Part shown: one piece after another, positions 7,751 to 9,629 of the stretch | How positions within the stretch are numbered: the first letter of the stretch is position 1 | How the letters are laid out: each line of letters opens with the position of its first letter | NCBI GenBank assembly: GCA_030613125.1 | Contig: JAUWMO010000117.1 | Coordinates: 1-9,629 of the forward strand | Direction of reading: 5' to 3' | From: Bacteroidota bacterium | GTDB taxonomy: Bacteria; Bacteroidota; Bacteroidia; Bacteroidales; VadinHA17 | Length of the DNA: 9,629 nt | Notes under the pieces: model-generated | The model's database searches: none | What the model saw: the letters and a program-made list of their open reading frames with translations, nothing else | What the model was told of the DNA's origin: nothing | Made by a program: the position numbers and the translations under genes

Positions 7751-8964
7751 GTTTCCATTAATTCCTCCAGCCAGTTTTCCCGCAAAATATTCATGTCGAC
7801 CGCGAGTTCAATTATTTTCTGTGCTCGTTTCACAACAGGAGGATCAATCATTTTTGTCCCCAGGGATACGACCCCCAAACCCTGTTCTGTTGCCTTTTTA
7901 TAGGCATAAACAATTTTCCTGGCGTTTTCAATTTCTTCGTCTGAGGGAGAATATCCCTTATGAATTATCCTGATTTGTCGTGGATGTATACAACCCATAC
8001 CTTCAAAACCTAATGACTTTGAGTTCATTACAGCCTTCCTCAATCCCTCCTGGTCACCAACATCAGAAAAGACAGAGTCAATAGGCTGAATACCAGCTGC
8101 TTTACAAGCATTCACAAGTCTTGTTCGGGCATACAGCGATTCTGTTCCCTGGTGGGTACGTCTCACACCAATATCAGCTGTATAATCTTCTAATCCTATT
8201 GCCATGGCAACAATATTTCGGGAAGAAACAGCTATATCAAATGCCTTCTCAACTCCAAGGGCACTTTCAATAATTGGCATTAAAAAGACTTCCCTGCCCG
8301 GTTCAAGTTTATTTATTTCATCTTCCAGTTCCCCGATCTGTTCCGGACCTTCGCATTTTGGTACAAGAAGTATATGGATATTGTGTGGTATAACAAACTT
8401 CAGGTCATCCAGGCCGGCAGGTAACTGATTGATCCTAACCATTCTTTCAACACCCATGAAATCAACTTGTCTAAGCGCATTTCTGACAAGGTACCTTGCT
8501 TCCTCTTTCTTATCCGGCGCGACCGAGTCTTCAAGATCAAGGATAACTCCGTTAGGCTGGTGAATCCCGGCATTCAGCATCAGGTTTGGAGTATTACCCG
8601 GAAGATATAATCTCGAAAAACGGAATCTGTTCCTGGAAGATTGGTACAAATTCTCGTCAAGCATTACAGGCAGAAATTCTTTCTCAGTTCTGATCAAACT
8701 CTTTATTGCAACTTCCAGCCGCGCCGATATCACAAATGGTAAGGCTCCACTATCTTCAATCACGATCTTTGCATTTCTTATCCCGAAGAATTCTAATTCA
8801 CCCATAAGTAGTTCCCTGATAGAAGCACCATACATGGATCCCACTTTTGAATGCAGGTCAATCAGTATGCCCTCTTTCGAAGTAAGCTCAAATGTAATCT
8901 TACAATCGGAACGAATCCTAGGGGCTGAATTACCGGTCACGATTGATTTTGGCAAATCTTCCAC
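7744..8964 (-). CDS. citDE: citrate lyase gamma-beta fusion (CitD acyl carrier protein + CitE citryl-ACP lyase)
   Basis: The 406 residues equal CitD (about 98) plus CitE (about 302) in one chain. Residues 1-95 resemble CitD, with EGILIDLHSKV (31-41) and the DSGAL / ARLEVAIKSL segment (71-90). The prosthetic-group serine is probably S19 in IRSDCKI, although simple alignment puts the classical Ser one position earlier, where an Arg stands. Residues 111-406 are CitE, a TIM-barrel Mg-dependent lyase that splits citryl-ACP into oxaloacetate and acetyl-ACP: LYLPGNTP (119-126), DLEDSVAP (143-150), VRIN (176-179), PIIESALG (230-237), GLEDYTADIG (257-266) and GCIHPRQI (324-331). GTG 8964 is chosen because an in-frame TAA lies one codon further upstream and a -7 element sits just beyond; a TTG three codons in is an alternative. 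It is the first gene of the citrate lyase unit. Confidence 0.93.
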   Translation of the reverse strand: MEDLPKSIVTGNSAPRIRSDCKITFELTSKEGILIDLHSKVGSMYGASIRELLMGELEFFGIRNAKIVIEDSGALPFVISARLEVAIKSLIRTEKEFLPVMLDENLYQSSRNRFRFSRLYLPGNTPNLMLNAGIHQPNGVILDLEDSVAPDKKEEARYLVRNALRQVDFMGVERMVRINQLPAGLDDLKFVIPHNIHILLVPKCEGPEQIGELEDEINKLEPGREVFLMPIIESALGVEKAFDIAVSSRNIVAMAIGLEDYTADIGVRRTHQGTESLYARTRLVNACKAAGIQPIDSVFSDVGDQEGLRKAVMNSKSLGFEGMGCIHPRQIRIIHKGYSPSDEEIENARKIVYAYKKATEQGLGVVSLGTKMIDPPVVKRAQKIIELAVDMNILRENWLEELMETK

Positions 8965-8987
8965 GGCTTAACATATTATGATTTCTA

Positions 8988-8995
8988 CAAATATA
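8988..8995 (-). promoter_or_regulatory. candidate Bacteroidota -7 element for citDE-citF-rubredoxin
   Basis: On the minus strand this reads TATATTTG, an exact TAnnTTTG match, ending 23 bases before the GTG start of citDE. A -33 TTTG is not clear; the region 19-21 bases further upstream is T-rich. The position supports GTG 8964 as the start and implies a very short leader. Confidence 0.5.
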
Positions 8996-9070
8996 GTGAA
9001 AGCTAACATGGAAAAAAGAAGGGATATCTAAAATGTTAAACAATGTACGAAGAATATTGGGCTTTGAATA

Positions 9071-9223
9071 TAATTAGTGTCTGTCTATAAAGTCAGTGTT
9101 TAGTTCAGAATGTTCGTTGTCAAGGCTTGTGAAATTAAAAAAAAGCGTAGTTTACTTGTGTAAATGAGCATTTTTTTAATGAGCGTAACGCAGACAACGG
9201 ACATTATGGACAAACACTAATTA
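9071..9223. mobile_element. MITE-like imperfect palindrome, about 153 bp, non-coding
   Basis: The outer arms 9071-9094 and 9200-9223 are inverted repeats matching at 21 of 24 positions, both ending in TAATTAGTGT when read inward. A second inverted pair, 9109-9121 against 9193-9205, matches at 12 of 13 (AATGTTCGTTGTC on the left). The left side carries an extra 20 bases and reads like a degenerate tandem duplication of the arm. The centre holds another hairpin (9134-9180). No open reading frame lies inside and no clear target duplication flanks it. It occupies about half of the 296-base gap between citDE and the FISUMP gene; the rest (8965-9070 and 9224-9260) shows only the citDE promoter and AT-rich DNA. 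It could be a non-autonomous transposable element or a structured intergenic repeat. Confidence 0.55.
9134..9180. terminator. central hairpin with A- and T-tracts, possible bidirectional terminator
   Basis: ATTAAAAAAAAGC (9134-9146) pairs with GCATTTTTTTAAT (9168-9180) at 12 of 13 positions, and inside it TTTAC (9151-9155) pairs with GTAAA (9160-9164) around a TTGT loop. On either strand the hairpin ends in a T-run, so it could stop transcription from the FISUMP gene before citDE. The GC content of the stem is very low, which argues for only modest strength. Confidence 0.35.
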
Positions 9224-9260
9224 AAGATTATTGTGTAATTCTAAGAACATATTAGTTAAC

Positions 9261-9629
9261 TCAGTCTAGTACACATCTCACTGAGAAACCGCGTGTCTTA
9301 TCAATTACGAGTCTGTTTATCCTTGACTCTTCTTCTGTCAGGGATCGGAAATATGCAAAATTCTTATGGTATTCAGAGGAACTCCAAAAGTAACCTGCAC
9401 CATTAATACTAAAATAATTTCCATCATCCATTCTGTATCCTCCAAGTAAAGCATCGAATCCTACTCTACTTCCACTTTTTAACTTTGTTCCCTGATCAGT
9501 TCCACGGAAACCTAACTGGTTAGCAACAGATGCACGCATTCCTAATTCTATTTCCAGTGTCTTCCATTCATCATCAGATGGCAAGTCCCAGCCATCAGGG
9601 CATGAGCGTTCAGCTGTTTCCCAATTATA
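9261..9629 (-). CDS. FISUMP-domain protein, 5' part outside window
   Basis: The last 122 residues of a protein with a FISUMP domain (Fibrobacter succinogenes major paralogous domain, TIGR02145). The frame is open to the window edge, starting inside the conserved YNWETA segment and continuing through CPDGWDLPSDDEWKTLE, a KLKSGS loop, GFDALLGGYR, FWSSSEYH and the terminal GFSVRCVLD, followed directly by TGA. FISUMP proteins are mostly secreted or surface proteins of Bacteroidota and Fibrobacteres, often in many paralogous copies, and no reaction is established for them. A signal peptide, if any, would be on the missing N-terminal side. An internal TTG at 9584 could be mistaken for a start but falls in the middle of the domain. 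Downstream, the palindromic element separates it from the citrate lyase genes, so it is probably a separate transcription unit. Confidence 0.9.
   Translation of the reverse strand, partial: YNWETAERSCPDGWDLPSDDEWKTLEIELGMRASVANQLGFRGTDQGTKLKSGSRVGFDALLGGYRMDDGNYFSINGAGYFWSSSEYHKNFAYFRSLTEEESRINRLVIDKTRGFSVRCVLD

Noticed and set aside
8965..9260. Small protein genes in the intergenic region before citDE
   Set aside because: Only tiny frames such as a 7-codon ATG frame near 9009 occur, without any supporting start signal.

Overview
The window looks like a chromosomal segment of an AT-rich, probably anaerobic member of the Bacteroidota. Four things point there. Start codons lack Shine-Dalgarno sequences. 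Three genes are preceded by the Bacteroidota -7 promoter element TAnnTTTG. The right-edge gene encodes a FISUMP domain (Fibrobacter succinogenes major paralogous domain), common in this group. The protein families (CysQ, SLC13/TrkA-C permease, PepD, rubredoxin, CitDE/CitF) also fit. No rRNA, tRNA, CRISPR array or intact transposase is visible.

Layout, left to right. Bases 1-2262 (minus strand) hold a two-gene unit: an SLC13 permease with two TrkA-C domains, followed 4 bases later by cysQ, which runs off the left edge. The pair suggests sulfate uptake and recycling of 3'-phosphoadenosine 5'-phosphate (PAP). Bases 2343-4135 (minus) hold a small HD-domain protein and, upstream of it, an isocitrate/isopropylmalate dehydrogenase-family gene interrupted by one in-frame TGA. 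Bases 4344-5807 (plus) hold pepD, the only plus-strand gene, an aminoacyl-histidine dipeptidase. Bases 5876-8964 (minus) form a citrate lyase unit: a CitD-CitE fusion, then CitF, then a 54-residue rubredoxin too short for usual ORF cut-offs. Bases 8965-9260 are non-coding and carry a roughly 150-bp imperfect palindrome that looks like a MITE. The right edge (9261-9629, minus) is the 3' part of the FISUMP gene.

How the genes fit together. CitDE plus CitF supply all three citrate lyase chains (gamma acyl carrier, beta lyase, alpha transferase), so citrate could be cleaved to oxaloacetate and acetate. The usual activation and prosthetic-group genes (citC, citX, citG) are not in the window. The interrupted dehydrogenase belongs to the family that oxidises isocitrate, which would be the other fate of citrate carbon, but any link between the two is inference. 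The rubredoxin starts 15 bases after citF and may be cotranscribed with it.

The points most worth a second look are the in-frame TGA in an otherwise intact dehydrogenase, the palindromic element and its half-copy over the citDE stop codon, the citrate lyase-rubredoxin arrangement, and the HD protein that lacks the His of its HD pair. I did not find a clearly new multi-gene system.
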